DNA from: an uncultured Rhodospirillales bacterium
Lineage (GTDB): Bacteria; Pseudomonadota; Alphaproteobacteria; Acetobacterales; Acetobacteraceae
Length of the DNA stretch: 54,480 nt
Direction: 5' to 3'
Assembly: GCA_903845065.1 (NCBI GenBank)
Contig: CAIMWH010000139.1
Span: 1-54,480 of the forward strand
Positions 16,107-24,544 of this stretch are shown in pieces; positions within the stretch are counted from its first letter, which is position 1; every line of letters starts with the position of its first letter. Made by a program: the position numbers and the translations under genes. Under the pieces are notes generated by a model. It was given only the letters and a program-made list of their open reading frames with translations. It searched no databases and had not been told where the DNA came from.

Positions 16107-18266
16107 ATGCACGCCTCCTCGCTCGAAAACATGCAACGCTGCTACCGCCGCCACATCGCCGGCGGGCCATTGGAGACGCAAGCCGAAACCATGGTGCTCG
16201 ACGTCGGCGGCGCCGACGTCAACGGCTCCTACCGGGACGTGTTCGCCGGCCCGCCGTTCCGCTATCGCGCCGCCGACATGCAGGCCGGCCCAGGGGTGGA
16301 GATCGTGTTGGACGATCCGTACCACCTGCCCTTCTCCGATGGCTCCATCGATATCGTGCTGTGCGGCCAGGTGCTGGAGCATTGCGAATACTTCTGGCGC
16401 GCCTTCGCCGAGATGCTGCGGGTGCTGCGGCCGGACGGCTTCATCTTCATCATCGCCCCCTCCTCGGGCGGCATCCATCGCTACCCGGTGGACTGCTACC
16501 GCTTCCACCCCGATGCCTACACGGCGCTGGCCACCCTCACCGGCGCCTCCCTGGTGGAATGCTGGCTCGACGAACGTGGCCCGTGGCGTGACCTCGTCGG
16601 CGTGTTCCGCCGCGCCGACGCCCCGGCGCACACCCCCTCCCTCGCACCGCCCGCCGCGTCACCGTGGCAGGGCGCGCCCGGCACGCCGGCAGACGAAGCC
16701 ATCGGCGGCGGGATGCACTACCTCACCGTGCTCGAACGCCTGCACCGTGAGCTATCCCCCGCCCACTACCTCGAAATCGGCATCCGCCAGGGCCACAGCC
16801 TGGCGCTCGCCACCGGCCCCGCCACCGGCGTCGACCCCCATCCGGTGATCGATCGCCCGCTGCCCGCCACCACCACCCTCTACCCCTTCACCAGCGACGA
16901 ATTCTTCGCCCTCGGCGGCGCCGGCGTGCGGCCGGACCTCGCCTTCGTCGACGGCATGCACCTCTGCGAGTTCGCCCTGCGCGACTTCATGCACATCGAG
17001 CGCGCCGCCGCCCCCGGCGCCGTGGTGGTGCTGGACGACGTCTTCCCCGCCCACCCCGCCCAGGCCGCGCGCGACCGCCACACCCAGGTCTGGACCGGCG
17101 ATATCTGGCGCCTCGCTGCCCTGCTCCGCCAGCACCGGCCGGACCTGTTCCTGCTGCCCCTCGACACATCGCCCACCGGCCTCCTCCTGGTCGCCGGGCT
17201 CGACCCCGCCAATCGTGTCCTGTGGGACGGCTACAACCCGCTGGTGCGCGACATGCTGGCGCTCGAAGGCCCACCGCCGGAGATACTGTCACGCCACGGC
17301 ACTATCGATCCGGCCAGCGTCACCTTCGACCACATCCTCGCCACCCTCCGCCAAGCCCGCGCCGAGGCCGCCCCACCCGGCGAATGCGTCGCCCGCCTGC
17401 GCCGCGCCGCTACGCCGAAGGTTTCGCTGGTGGTAATCGGCTACAACATGGCCCGCGAACTGCCGCGCACCATCCGCTCTCTCTCGCCCGCCATGCAGCG
17501 CGGCATCGACCCGCACGACTACGAGGTGATCCTGGTCGACAACGGCTCCACCGAACCGTTCGACGCTGCCGAACTCCGGCGCATCCTGCCCGGCCTCGTC
17601 ATCCACCATTTCCCCGAACCCACCGCCTCCCCGGTGAAAGCGATCAACTTCGGCATCGCCCAGGCGCGCGGCGACCTCATCGGCGTATGCGTCGATGGCG
17701 CGCGCATGGCCTCGCCCGGCCTGCTCGCCCGCGCCCTCGCCGCCTCCCGCCTGCACCAGCGCCCGGTGATCGGCACCATCGCCTTCCATCTCGGGCCGGG
17801 CGCGCAGATGGACACCGTGAAGGCCGGCTACGACCAGCGCGCCGAGGATGCCCTGCTCGCCGGCAGCGGCTGGGAGGACGACGGCTACCGCCTGTTCAAC
17901 ATCGCCGCCCTGGCCAAGTCATCCGAGGGCGGCTGGTTCGCCCTGCCGCGCGAAAGCAACGCCTTCTTCCTGCGCGCCGCCCAATGGCACGCCCTCGGCG
18001 GTTGGGACGAAGGCTTCACCTCCCCCGGCGGCGGCCTCGCCAGCCACGACACCTGGTGCCGCGCCTGCAGCGATCCTCACGCCGAAATCATCATGCTGCT
18101 CGGCGAGGCGACCTTCCACCAGGTCCACGGCGGCATCGCCACCAACCGGGCGGACACGCCAATGGCGGATTTCGTGGATGAATACGTCCGCCTGCGCGGC
18201 CGCGGCTTCGAGATGCCCGCCCGCCGCCCGCTCCAGTTCGGCACCCTGCCAGCCGCGACGGGCTGA
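16107..18266 (+). CDS. Trifunctional methyltransferase / methyltransferase / GT2 glycosyltransferase fusion
   Basis: A 719-residue protein with three catalytic-type domains in line. Residues 1-175 resemble a class I SAM methyltransferase (VLDVGGADVNGSY, DDPYHLPFSDGSIDIVLCGQVLEH). About 200-400 is a second SAM-type domain (YLEIGIRQGHSLALA, DLAFVDGMHLCEFALRD, VVVLDDVFP). About 440-700 is a GT-A family 2 glycosyltransferase (VSLVVIGYNMARELPRTIRSL, VILVDNGS, acidic motif GVCVDGARM in place of DxD, GGWDEGFTSPGGG). No signal peptide or transmembrane segment is seen. With the adjacent CmcI-like enzyme it likely builds or methylates surface polysaccharide. The variant DGA metal motif is unusual. Confidence 0.85.
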   Translation: MHASSLENMQRCYRRHIAGGPLETQAETMVLDVGGADVNGSYRDVFAGPPFRYRAADMQAGPGVEIVLDDPYHLPFSDGSIDIVLCGQVLEHCEYFWRAFAEMLRVLRPDGFIFIIAPSSGGIHRYPVDCYRFHPDAYTALATLTGASLVECWLDERGPWRDLVGVFRRADAPAHTPSLAPPAASPWQGAPGTPADEAIGGGMHYLTVLERLHRELSPAHYLEIGIRQGHSLALATGPATGVDPHPVIDRPLPATTTLYPFTSDEFFALGGAGVRPDLAFVDGMHLCEFALRDFMHIERAAAPGAVVVLDDVFPAHPAQAARDRHTQVWTGDIWRLAALLRQHRPDLFLLPLDTSPTGLLLVAGLDPANRVLWDGYNPLVRDMLALEGPPPEILSRHGTIDPASVTFDHILATLRQARAEAAPPGECVARLRRAATPKVSLVVIGYNMARELPRTIRSLSPAMQRGIDPHDYEVILVDNGSTEPFDAAELRRILPGLVIHHFPEPTASPVKAINFGIAQARGDLIGVCVDGARMASPGLLARALAASRLHQRPVIGTIAFHLGPGAQMDTVKAGYDQRAEDALLAGSGWEDDGYRLFNIAALAKSSEGGWFALPRESNAFFLRAAQWHALGGWDEGFTSPGGGLASHDTWCRACSDPHAEIIMLLGEATFHQVHGGIATNRADTPMADFVDEYVRLRGRGFEMPARRPLQFGTLPAATG

Positions 18267-18302
18267 CGAGAGCGGCGGCAGAAGGTCAGCCCATTTGTCG
18301 CA

Positions 18303-18316
18303 TTGATCCAGATCAA
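18303..18316. promoter_or_regulatory. FNR/FixK/Anr-type box
   Basis: TTGATCCAGATCAA is a perfect match to the TTGAT-N4-ATCAA site bound by FNR/FixK/Anr-family regulators. Its centre (18309.5) is 41.5 bp upstream of the start point predicted from the CATAAT -10 element at 18339-18344, the classical class II activator position. It lies in the gap between the glycosyltransferase fusion stop (18266) and the gene at 18436. Confidence 0.8.
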
Positions 18317-18338
18317 CGCGCGCCTACCCAGCGCGCTG

Positions 18339-18344
18339 CATAAT
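18339..18344 (+). promoter_or_regulatory. -10 element of the FNR-type promoter
   Basis: CATAAT matches TATAAT in five of six positions, and no good -35 hexamer precedes it, as expected when an activator replaces it. The predicted start at about 18351 leaves an 85-nt leader that includes an imperfect Irr/ICE-like palindrome, CCCAGAATTTCGAAC (18368-18382), and a strong AGGAGG ribosome site (18425-18430). Confidence 0.6.
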
Positions 18345-18435
18345 GCCACGTTATCAGGCCGGCGCAGCCCAGAATTTCGAACCATAAAAGTCGCCGCCTG
18401 AACCACGGGAGATGTCGTTCAAGCAGGAGGATATC

Positions 18436-18750
18436 ATGGCAACCATCGTGAATGGCAGGGACAGTGTGACCGCGGGTATTCCCGCCCGGTCCGCGGTCGG
18501 AAAAATCGCGCTGATTGCCATCTTCGTCTGGGCCGCGGCCGGCCCGGTCACTGGCATCACCTACGAATACTTCGTAAACGGGCATGACTGGTTCGATATC
18601 GCCAATCTCAGCGCCGCCGATCAGGACGTCGCCGAGGCCGCATACTTCGCCAACGCCGCGACCAACTTCGCGCTCGGCGCGGTGATTTGGTTCGCCGGGC
18701 TGGTTGGTCTTGGCATGGCCGCCTGGATGACCCACCCGACCGAGGCGTAA
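18436..18750 (+). CDS. Small two-helix membrane protein, function unknown
   Basis: A 104-residue protein I do not recognise. The start is the ATG at 18436 behind AGGAGG with 5-bp spacing; an in-frame ATG at 18412 precedes the ribosome site and is rejected. Hydrophobic segments lie at about residues 22-42 and 74-95 with an acidic and aromatic loop between (YEYFVNGHDWFD). It is the first gene after the FNR-type promoter and precedes mbfA by 100 bp, so it may function in low-oxygen or iron adaptation. That role is inferred from context only. Confidence 0.75.
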   Translation: MATIVNGRDSVTAGIPARSAVGKIALIAIFVWAAAGPVTGITYEYFVNGHDWFDIANLSAADQDVAEAAYFANAATNFALGAVIWFAGLVGLGMAAWMTHPTEA

Positions 18751-18850
18751 CGCCGCGCGCGGCCACGCCCCCGCGTGGTGCAGCGCAGCATGCCTCCCGC
18801 GTCACGGCCAACCGTGCTAGAGGGTGCGCCGTGACGATGGAGGCGGGTGC

Positions 18851-19807
18851 ATGCGTAACTTTGACGAACTGAGCGAGCGCGAAATGCTCGCCTTGGCCAT
18901 CGGCGCCGAGGAAGAGGACGGCCGCATCTATCTCGACTTCGCCGAGGGCCTGCGCGCCGACTACCCCGGCAGCGCCAAGGTCTTCACCGACATGGCCGCC
19001 GAGGAAAACGAACACCGCCGCTGGCTGATCGACCTCTACATCGAGAAATTCGGTGAACACATCCCGCTCATCCGCCGCCAGGACGTGCGCGGCTTCGTGG
19101 CGCGCAAGCCGGTCTGGCAGACCCAGCCGCTGCGCCTCGAACTCGTGCGCAATCAGGCCGAGCAGATGGAACTCGAAGCCGCCCGCTTCTACCGCCAGGC
19201 CACCAGCCGCAGCACGGACGCCTCCATCCGCAAGCTGCTGGGCGATCTCGCCGAGGCCGAGGTGGCGCACGAGCACGCCGCCGAACGCATCATGCAGGAA
19301 AACCTGCCCGCCAGCGTGCGCGCCGAAGAGGACGAGGCGGCGCGGCGGATGTTCGTGCTGCGGGTGATCCAGCCTGGCCTCGCCGGCCTGATGGATGGCT
19401 CGGTTTCCACCCTCGCCCCGGTATTCGCCGCCGCCTTCGCCACCCAGAGTTCATGGGATGCCTTCCTCGTCGGCCTCGCAGCCTCCCTCGGCGCCGGCAT
19501 CTCGATGGGGTTCGCCGAGGCGCTGTCGGACAACGGCAGCCTCACCGGGCGCGGCGCGCCGTGGATCCGCGGGCTGATCTGCGGGCTGATGACCACCCTG
19601 GGCGGCATCGGCCACACCATCCCGTTCCTGCTGCCGAGCTTCTACACCGCCACCGTGCTGGCCGTGGTGGTGGTGGTGGTGGAACTGGCGATCATCACCT
19701 GGATCCGCTGGAAATACATGGATACCCCGCCGCTGTCGGCCGCCATGCAGGTGGGTTTCGGCGGCGCCCTGGTGTTCGCCACCGGCATTCTCATTGGCGC
19801 GAGTTAA
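18851..19807 (+). CDS. mbfA: Membrane-bound ferritin MbfA (ferritin-like plus VIT1-type iron exporter)
   Basis: A 318-residue fusion of an N-terminal ferritin-like four-helix domain (about 1-150) and a C-terminal vacuolar-iron-transporter (VIT1/CCC1) membrane domain (about 165-318). Diiron ligands appear in [33 protein letters not shown] and [11 protein letters not shown]. In rhizobia and Agrobacterium MbfA exports iron, is repressed by Irr and protects against iron and peroxide stress. The ATG at 18851 follows GGAGG; the upstream in-frame start at 18824 is rejected. A (GTG)6 run encodes six valines in a membrane helix at 19664-19681. Confidence 0.92.
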   Translation: MRNFDELSEREMLALAIGAEEEDGRIYLDFAEGLRADYPGSAKVFTDMAAEENEHRRWLIDLYIEKFGEHIPLIRRQDVRGFVARKPVWQTQPLRLELVRNQAEQMELEAARFYRQATSRSTDASIRKLLGDLAEAEVAHEHAAERIMQENLPASVRAEEDEAARRMFVLRVIQPGLAGLMDGSVSTLAPVFAAAFATQSSWDAFLVGLAASLGAGISMGFAEALSDNGSLTGRGAPWIRGLICGLMTTLGGIGHTIPFLLPSFYTATVLAVVVVVVELAIITWIRWKYMDTPPLSAAMQVGFGGALVFATGILIGAS

Positions 19808-19875
19808 CCTTCCGGCGATAGCCAGATAAACCGCGATGTGCTTTGTGCGCCGCAGCATTTCGAGAGGTGCCGCAT

Positions 19876-20397
19876 ATGGCCGAGCCGTTTCGCTACAACC
19901 GCACCATGATCGCGCTGCATTGGTTGACGGCGGCCCTGATCGCCACCGCCTGGATCGGCGCCCAGGTGATTGATTTCTTCCCGCGTGACCTGCGCATGCC
20001 GGTGCGCTCCACCCATATCCTGCTCGGGCTGATCCTGGCCGCCACCCTGCTGGTGCGCGTTGCCGTGCGCCTCACCAGCCCGCCGGTACCGCCGGCCAAC
20101 GCGGGGCTGTTCGAACGCATCGCCCAGCTTGGCCACATCCTGCTCTATATCCTGATGGCCGCCGTAGTGCTGATCGGCATGGGCTACGCCTTTGTGCGCG
20201 GCGAAACCCTGTATGGCCTGGTCAGCCTGGCCGCCTACGCGCCGGCCGACCGTAGTTGGCGGCATCTGGTGGGCGAATGGCATGAGCTTGCCGCCAACGC
20301 CATCCTCATTGTCGCCGGCGGTCACGCCGCGGCCGCGCTGTTCCACCACTACGTGCTGCGTGACGGCCTGCTGCGCCGCATGATGCCGGCCGCCTAG
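19876..20397 (+). CDS. Cytochrome b561 (di-heme membrane electron carrier)
   Basis: A 173-residue bacterial cytochrome b561 of the CybB type with four membrane segments. Candidate heme ligands are His in MIALHWLTAAL, RSTHILLG, GEWHELAANA and the following GGHAAAALFHHY. Length is normal (170-190). The family moves electrons between quinol and other carriers, including superoxide for CybB. The ATG at 19876 follows GAGAGG; an earlier in-frame ATG at 19843 is not preferred. It lies 68 bp after mbfA and 6 bp before the phosphatase gene. Confidence 0.9.
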   Translation: MAEPFRYNRTMIALHWLTAALIATAWIGAQVIDFFPRDLRMPVRSTHILLGLILAATLLVRVAVRLTSPPVPPANAGLFERIAQLGHILLYILMAAVVLIGMGYAFVRGETLYGLVSLAAYAPADRSWRHLVGEWHELAANAILIVAGGHAAAALFHHYVLRDGLLRRMMPAA

Positions 20398-20403
20398 CAC
20401 CGC

Positions 20404-21075
20404 ATGGAGTCGATCTTCCCCGGCAACCTCGCCGCCCGGCACGGCCGCCTGCTGGCCTGGATCGACAGCCTGTTCATCGACCACGCCATCCTGCGCGTGC
20501 TGTGGAGCAACTGGGGCGAAGTGGTGCCGGGGCGGCTGTATCGCTGCAACCACCCCACCCCCGGCCGCCTCGCGCGGGCAAAGCGCCGGGTCGGCCTCGC
20601 CAGCGTGATCAACCTGCGCGGCGCCACCCGTTCCGGGTCCGACGCGCTGTCCCGCGAGAAGGCCGCCGGCCTCGGCCTCGCCTTCTTTGACGTGGCGCTG
20701 TCCAGCGGGCGGGCCCCGCCACGCGAAACCCTCCACGCCCTCGCCGCCGCCCTGCGCGCCGCCCCCTCCCCGGTGCTGCTGCACTGCAAATCGGGCGCCG
20801 ACCGTGCCGGGTTCGCCGCCGCCGTGGCGGTTCTGCTCGAAGGCGGCAGCAGCGAAGCGGCGCTGCGCCAGATGTCGCTCCGCCACGGCCACCTGCGCCG
20901 CTCCCGCGCCGGCGTGCTCGATGCCGTGCTGCTGCGCTACGCCGCCGAGGCCGAGGGCAAGAAGACGTTTATCGACTGGGTGGATACCGGCTATGATCCC
21001 GACACCATCACCCGGCAGTTCAAATCGAGCGGCCTCGCCGGCTTCCTGCATGACCGCGTGCTGCGGCGCGAATAG
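20404..21075 (+). CDS. Dual-specificity/tyrosine protein phosphatase
   Basis: A 223-residue phosphatase of the cysteine-based superfamily. The P-loop is HCKSGADR with the nucleophile Cys128 and Arg134. A general-acid aspartate may be in the FFDVALSSG region (about 95-102). RLYRCNHPTPGRL and VINLRG are typical of bacterial DSP-like proteins. No signal peptide is clear. The ATG lies 6 bp after the cytochrome stop without a good ribosome site, so coupling is likely. The gene precedes a Kdo hydroxylase by 10 bp, which hints at an envelope or lipopolysaccharide-related substrate (inference). Confidence 0.85.
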   Translation: MESIFPGNLAARHGRLLAWIDSLFIDHAILRVLWSNWGEVVPGRLYRCNHPTPGRLARAKRRVGLASVINLRGATRSGSDALSREKAAGLGLAFFDVALSSGRAPPRETLHALAAALRAAPSPVLLHCKSGADRAGFAAAVAVLLEGGSSEAALRQMSLRHGHLRRSRAGVLDAVLLRYAAEAEGKKTFIDWVDTGYDPDTITRQFKSSGLAGFLHDRVLRRE

Positions 21076-21085
21076 AGAGGGCGAC

Positions 21086-21973
21086 ATGAACGCCAGCGAT
21101 GTCATCGCCGAACTGCCGATCACCGACTGGACCGGCGCCATTTCCCCCGAACAGGCCGCCACCGCCGTCACCGCGCTCGAGGACGGCCGCGTGGTGGTGC
21201 TGCCCGCCCTGCCCTTCGCGCTGACCGCCGCTGAAACGCCATTCCTCGATGCCGGCGGGCTCGACAACACCCGCAAGAACATCAGCTTCGACCCGAAGAC
21301 CGGCCGTTGCAACGGCTCGGGCTACCAGGGCGCCGAACTCGAACACCTCTCCGCCATGCTGCAACGCTACGGCCGATCGGCGGAAACCCTGGTCCATCAC
21401 TTGTTCCCCGGCTACGTGCCCGCCCTCGAACGCGCCCGCACCAGCTTCCGCCCGGCCGAAATCAGCGGCCGCAAAACCACCCCACGCCACGATGACCGCC
21501 GCCTGCACGTGGACGCCTTCCCCACCCGCCCCACCCACGGCCGCCGCATCCTGCGCGTGTTCACCAACGTCGCCCCCGGCGACATCAAGCGGCAATGGCG
21601 CGTCGGCGAGCCGTTCGAACCCTTCGCCCGCGCCTTCCTCCCCCGCCTGCGCCCCCTGCTGCCCGGCCAGGCCTGGGCGATGGCAACCCTCGGCCTCACC
21701 AAGGGCCGCCGCAGCGCCTACGACCACCTGATGCTCGGCCTGCATGACACCGGCAAGCTCGACACCGGCTACCAGGACAATGCACCCCAGGCCCACGTCG
21801 CCTTCGCCCCCGGCACCACCTGGATGTGCTTCACCGACCAGGTGCTGCACGCCGCGATGTCCGGCCGCTGCGCCTTCGAGCAGACCTTCCATCTGCCGGT
21901 GAGCGCCATGGCGGACCCGGCGAAGGCGCCGATCAAGGTGCTGGAACGCCTCGCCGGGCGAAAACTCGCCTAG
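21086..21973 (+). CDS. kdoO: Kdo hydroxylase family protein (Fe(II)/2-oxoglutarate dioxygenase)
   Basis: A 295-residue member of the Kdo hydroxylase (KdoO) family, which converts Kdo to Ko in the lipopolysaccharide inner core using O2 and 2-oxoglutarate. The iron ligands HxD are in RRLHVDAFPTRPTHGRR and the distal His is in FTDQVLHAAMSG. ISFDPKTGRCNGSGY and TSFRPAEISGRKTTPR are further family-type segments. The start is the ATG at 21086 after AGAGAGGGCG; the longer frame upstream overlaps the phosphatase. Its TAG stop shares the CTAG at 21970-21973 with the convergent gene. Confidence 0.88.
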   Translation: MNASDVIAELPITDWTGAISPEQAATAVTALEDGRVVVLPALPFALTAAETPFLDAGGLDNTRKNISFDPKTGRCNGSGYQGAELEHLSAMLQRYGRSAETLVHHLFPGYVPALERARTSFRPAEISGRKTTPRHDDRRLHVDAFPTRPTHGRRILRVFTNVAPGDIKRQWRVGEPFEPFARAFLPRLRPLLPGQAWAMATLGLTKGRRSAYDHLMLGLHDTGKLDTGYQDNAPQAHVAFAPGTTWMCFTDQVLHAAMSGRCAFEQTFHLPVSAMADPAKAPIKVLERLAGRKLA

Positions 21974-23043
21974 CCAAAGGCCCGCATCACCCCGGCCCAA
22001 TCCTCGATCGCGCTCTCCTGGCCCGGCGTAAGCTGCACGGTGAACTGCGTATAGCCAGCATCGCGCAGCCGACCGACGCGCTGCACCAGCGCATCGCGCG
22101 TGCCGGTGAAGGTGGTGCGGCGGATGAGTTCGGGGGTGACGAAGCGCTGCTCCTCCTCCTTCACCACCATCAAATGCCCGCGATGGTTCTCCAGCCACGG
22201 CGCGTCGGCGGGCTGGAAGCCCCGCGCGAGGGCGACATAGCCGGCCACCTCGTCCGCCACTTCCGGCGGAATGGGCGAGGTGTTGGGCAACCCCGACAAC
22301 GCCTCATCCGCCGCACGATGCAGCAACACCGCGGCGCGCGGCCCGGCCTGCGCCATCACCCGCGCGGACTCGAGCCCCTCGCCCGGCTGCAACACGCAGC
22401 CGAGCGCGAACGCCACCGCCCCCAGATCGCCCGCGTCGCGCCCCGCCTTCTCCCAGGCCGCCCGCATGCCGGCCATCGCCTTGGCACCGCCCGCCTCGTC
22501 GCCGACGAAGTTGATCCACCCCGCGCCCAGCTTCGCCGTCAGCCCCATCGCCTTGGGCCCATACGCCGAAAGATGCAGCGCCACCGGATCGGATGTGTTG
22601 ATCAGCCCGAGTTCCGGGTTGAGAAAACGGATCTTGCGCCGCTCGCCCTCGATGGTGGTCTCCACCATCTCGCCTTGCATCAACGCCATCACCACGCGGA
22701 TATATTCCGCCATCTCGCCCAGCCTGATCGCCCCCAGCCCCATCGCCCGCCGGCCGGTGAACCCGGTGCCAACGCCGAAATCGATCCGCCCCGGCGCCAG
22801 CTTGTTCAACGAGACGAAGGCATTGGCCGTCACCGCCGCAATCCGGTTGGAGGGGATCAGCACCCCGGTGCCGAGCCGGATGCGGCTGGTTTTCACCGCC
22901 GCCGCGCCCATGGCGACGAAGCAGTCCGCACTCAGCATCTGGGTGTCATAGAACCAGGCGTGGCTGAACCCGAGTTCCTCGGCGCGGGCGACGGTCTTGT
23001 AGGCTGCCGCATCGGTGGCAAGTGCTATGCCGAATTGCATCAT
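21970..23043 (-). CDS. LLM class flavin-dependent oxidoreductase
   Basis: A 357-residue luciferase-like (bacterial luciferase/F420 reductase fold) oxidoreductase. It opens MMQFGIALATDAAAYKTVARAEELGFSHAW, with TSRIRLGTGVLIPSNR and GRIDFGVGTGFTGRRAMGL as the flavin-site signatures. The ATG at 23043 overlaps the acyl-CoA synthetase stop (ATGA), which supports this start over 23040. The two genes are therefore coupled and likely act on the same substrate, perhaps a CoA-activated or carboxylic compound. The exact reaction is unknown. Confidence 0.88.
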   Translation of the reverse strand: MMQFGIALATDAAAYKTVARAEELGFSHAWFYDTQMLSADCFVAMGAAAVKTSRIRLGTGVLIPSNRIAAVTANAFVSLNKLAPGRIDFGVGTGFTGRRAMGLGAIRLGEMAEYIRVVMALMQGEMVETTIEGERRKIRFLNPELGLINTSDPVALHLSAYGPKAMGLTAKLGAGWINFVGDEAGGAKAMAGMRAAWEKAGRDAGDLGAVAFALGCVLQPGEGLESARVMAQAGPRAAVLLHRAADEALSGLPNTSPIPPEVADEVAGYVALARGFQPADAPWLENHRGHLMVVKEEEQRFVTPELIRRTTFTGTRDALVQRVGRLRDAGYTQFTVQLTPGQESAIEDWAGVMRAFG

Positions 23044-24512
23044 GGACTTCCCTGTGTGTTTTTCATCCGGTCCCAGGTGGTCGCCGTCACCCCACGGGCA
23101 ATCAGCGCCGCCTTCTGGACCTTGCCGTTCTCGGTCATCGGCAGCCCGCCGGCGAAATCGACGAAGCGCGGCACCGCATAGCGCGGCAGCAGCCGGGCGC
23201 AATGGGCCACCAAATCCTCCGCCGTCAACGCCCCACCCACCACGGTGACCATCACCTCGTCCTCGCCCAACTCCGACGGCACCGGGAACGCCGCGGCCAG
23301 CGTCACGGCGGGATGCGCCAGCACCACCTGCTCCACCTCATGCGCCGAGATATTCTCCCCGCGCCGACGAATGGCATCCTTCAGCCGGTCGACGAACCGG
23401 AAGCATCCGTCGGCGGCGCGCACCACCCGATCCCCGGTATGGAACCGCAGGTTGCGCCAGGCCGCCACGGTCTGCTCCGCCATGCCCCAGTAGCCGGTGG
23501 CGAAGGCAAACGGCTCGTCGGCGCGCAGGGTGAGTTCCCCCGCCGTGCCGTCCGGCACCGGCGCGTCATCGGCGTCCACCACCACGGCCTCGAACCCCGG
23601 CACCACCGGCCCCATCATGCCCAGCCGCTGCTGCGCCACGGTGGTGCCGATGACGAAATTGGTCTCCGTCGAGCCGTAGCCATCCACCACGCCAATCCCG
23701 GTGCGCGCGATGAACGGCGCATGGAACCCGGGCGACACGCCGGGCGCCAGCGCGATCCGCACCCGATGCGCCCGCTCGCCCGTCCCCTCCGGCTGCGCCA
23801 GCAGGATCGGCACCATGGCGCCGAGCAGATACGTCACCGTGGCACCGCTCGCCGCCATCGACGCAAAGAAGCCCGAGGCCGAGAATCGCGGCAACAACTC
23901 CATCCGCGCCCCATGCAGCAGCGCCTGCCAGAAGGTGTTGAGCGCGTTGGTGTGAAACATCGGCAGCGCGGTGGCCAGCACATCGTCCGGCCCGATCTCC
24001 AGCAGCCGCGCGGTGTTGATGCCCCACCAGTACAACTGGGCATGCGGGCAGCACACCCCCTTCGCCGCCCCGGTGGTGCCCGAGGTATAAAGGATGGCGA
24101 GCGTATCCCCCGCCTCCACCGCCGCCGGCGCCATCGTCGCGCCCGGCGGTGGCAGCGCCGAGATGTCCCACACCACCGCCTCCACCCGCACCGTCGCCAG
24201 CGCCTCCGCGAGGCCGGGCTCGACGATCAGCAGCCGCGCGCCCGAATTGTCGAGCACATGCTGCAACTGCGGGCCGCGCGCCGCCGCGTTGATCGGCACC
24301 GCGATGGCACCCAGCCAGGCACAGCCGAGGAAAACCTCCAGGAATTCCGCCCGATTGCCGCACAGCAGCGCTACCCGGTCGCCACGCCCGATCCCCGCCG
24401 CCGCCAGCCGCCCGGCACTGCGCGCGGCCAGGCCGGGCATGTCGGCATAACTCCAAGCCGTCGTCCCGCAGCGAAACAGCGGCCGCTCCCCGTATCGCGC
24501 CGCCTGCGCCAC
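23040..24512 (-). CDS. AMP-dependent acyl-CoA synthetase (start probably further upstream)
   Basis: An ANL-superfamily acid-CoA ligase of at least 490 residues. The P-loop is AILYTSGTTGAAKG, the A5 motif is DGYGSTETNF, the A8 hinge is FRFVDRLKDAIRRRGENIS and the A10 lysine lies in MTENGKVQKAAL. The first standard start is the GTG at 24512, but this cuts into the conserved N-terminal helix (LPALLVAQAARYGERPL). A CTG at 24548 has GAGGG eight bases upstream, adds 12 residues and overlaps the preceding gene's TGA stop, so it may be the true start. It is coupled to the flavin oxidoreductase downstream. Substrate unknown. Confidence 0.88.
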   Translation of the reverse strand: MAQAARYGERPLFRCGTTAWSYADMPGLAARSAGRLAAAGIGRGDRVALLCGNRAEFLEVFLGCAWLGAIAVPINAAARGPQLQHVLDNSGARLLIVEPGLAEALATVRVEAVVWDISALPPPGATMAPAAVEAGDTLAILYTSGTTGAAKGVCCPHAQLYWWGINTARLLEIGPDDVLATALPMFHTNALNTFWQALLHGARMELLPRFSASGFFASMAASGATVTYLLGAMVPILLAQPEGTGERAHRVRIALAPGVSPGFHAPFIARTGIGVVDGYGSTETNFVIGTTVAQQRLGMMGPVVPGFEAVVVDADDAPVPDGTAGELTLRADEPFAFATGYWGMAEQTVAAWRNLRFHTGDRVVRAADGCFRFVDRLKDAIRRRGENISAHEVEQVVLAHPAVTLAAAFPVPSELGEDEVMVTVVGGALTAEDLVAHCARLLPRYAVPRFVDFAGGLPMTENGKVQKAALIARGVTATTWDRMKNTQGSP

Positions 24513-24544
24513 CAGCAGCGCCGGCAGGCTGCGCGGATGCGGGC

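Noticed and set aside
14036-16132. 698-codon minus-strand frame opposite the enoyl-CoA hydratase and methyltransferase genes
   Set aside because: No recognisable domain, composition of an antisense shadow, and it spans a non-coding palindromic repeat.
19664-19681. (GTG)6 run in mbfA as a phase-variation tract
   Set aside because: A trinucleotide repeat would not shift the frame, and six valines fit a membrane helix.
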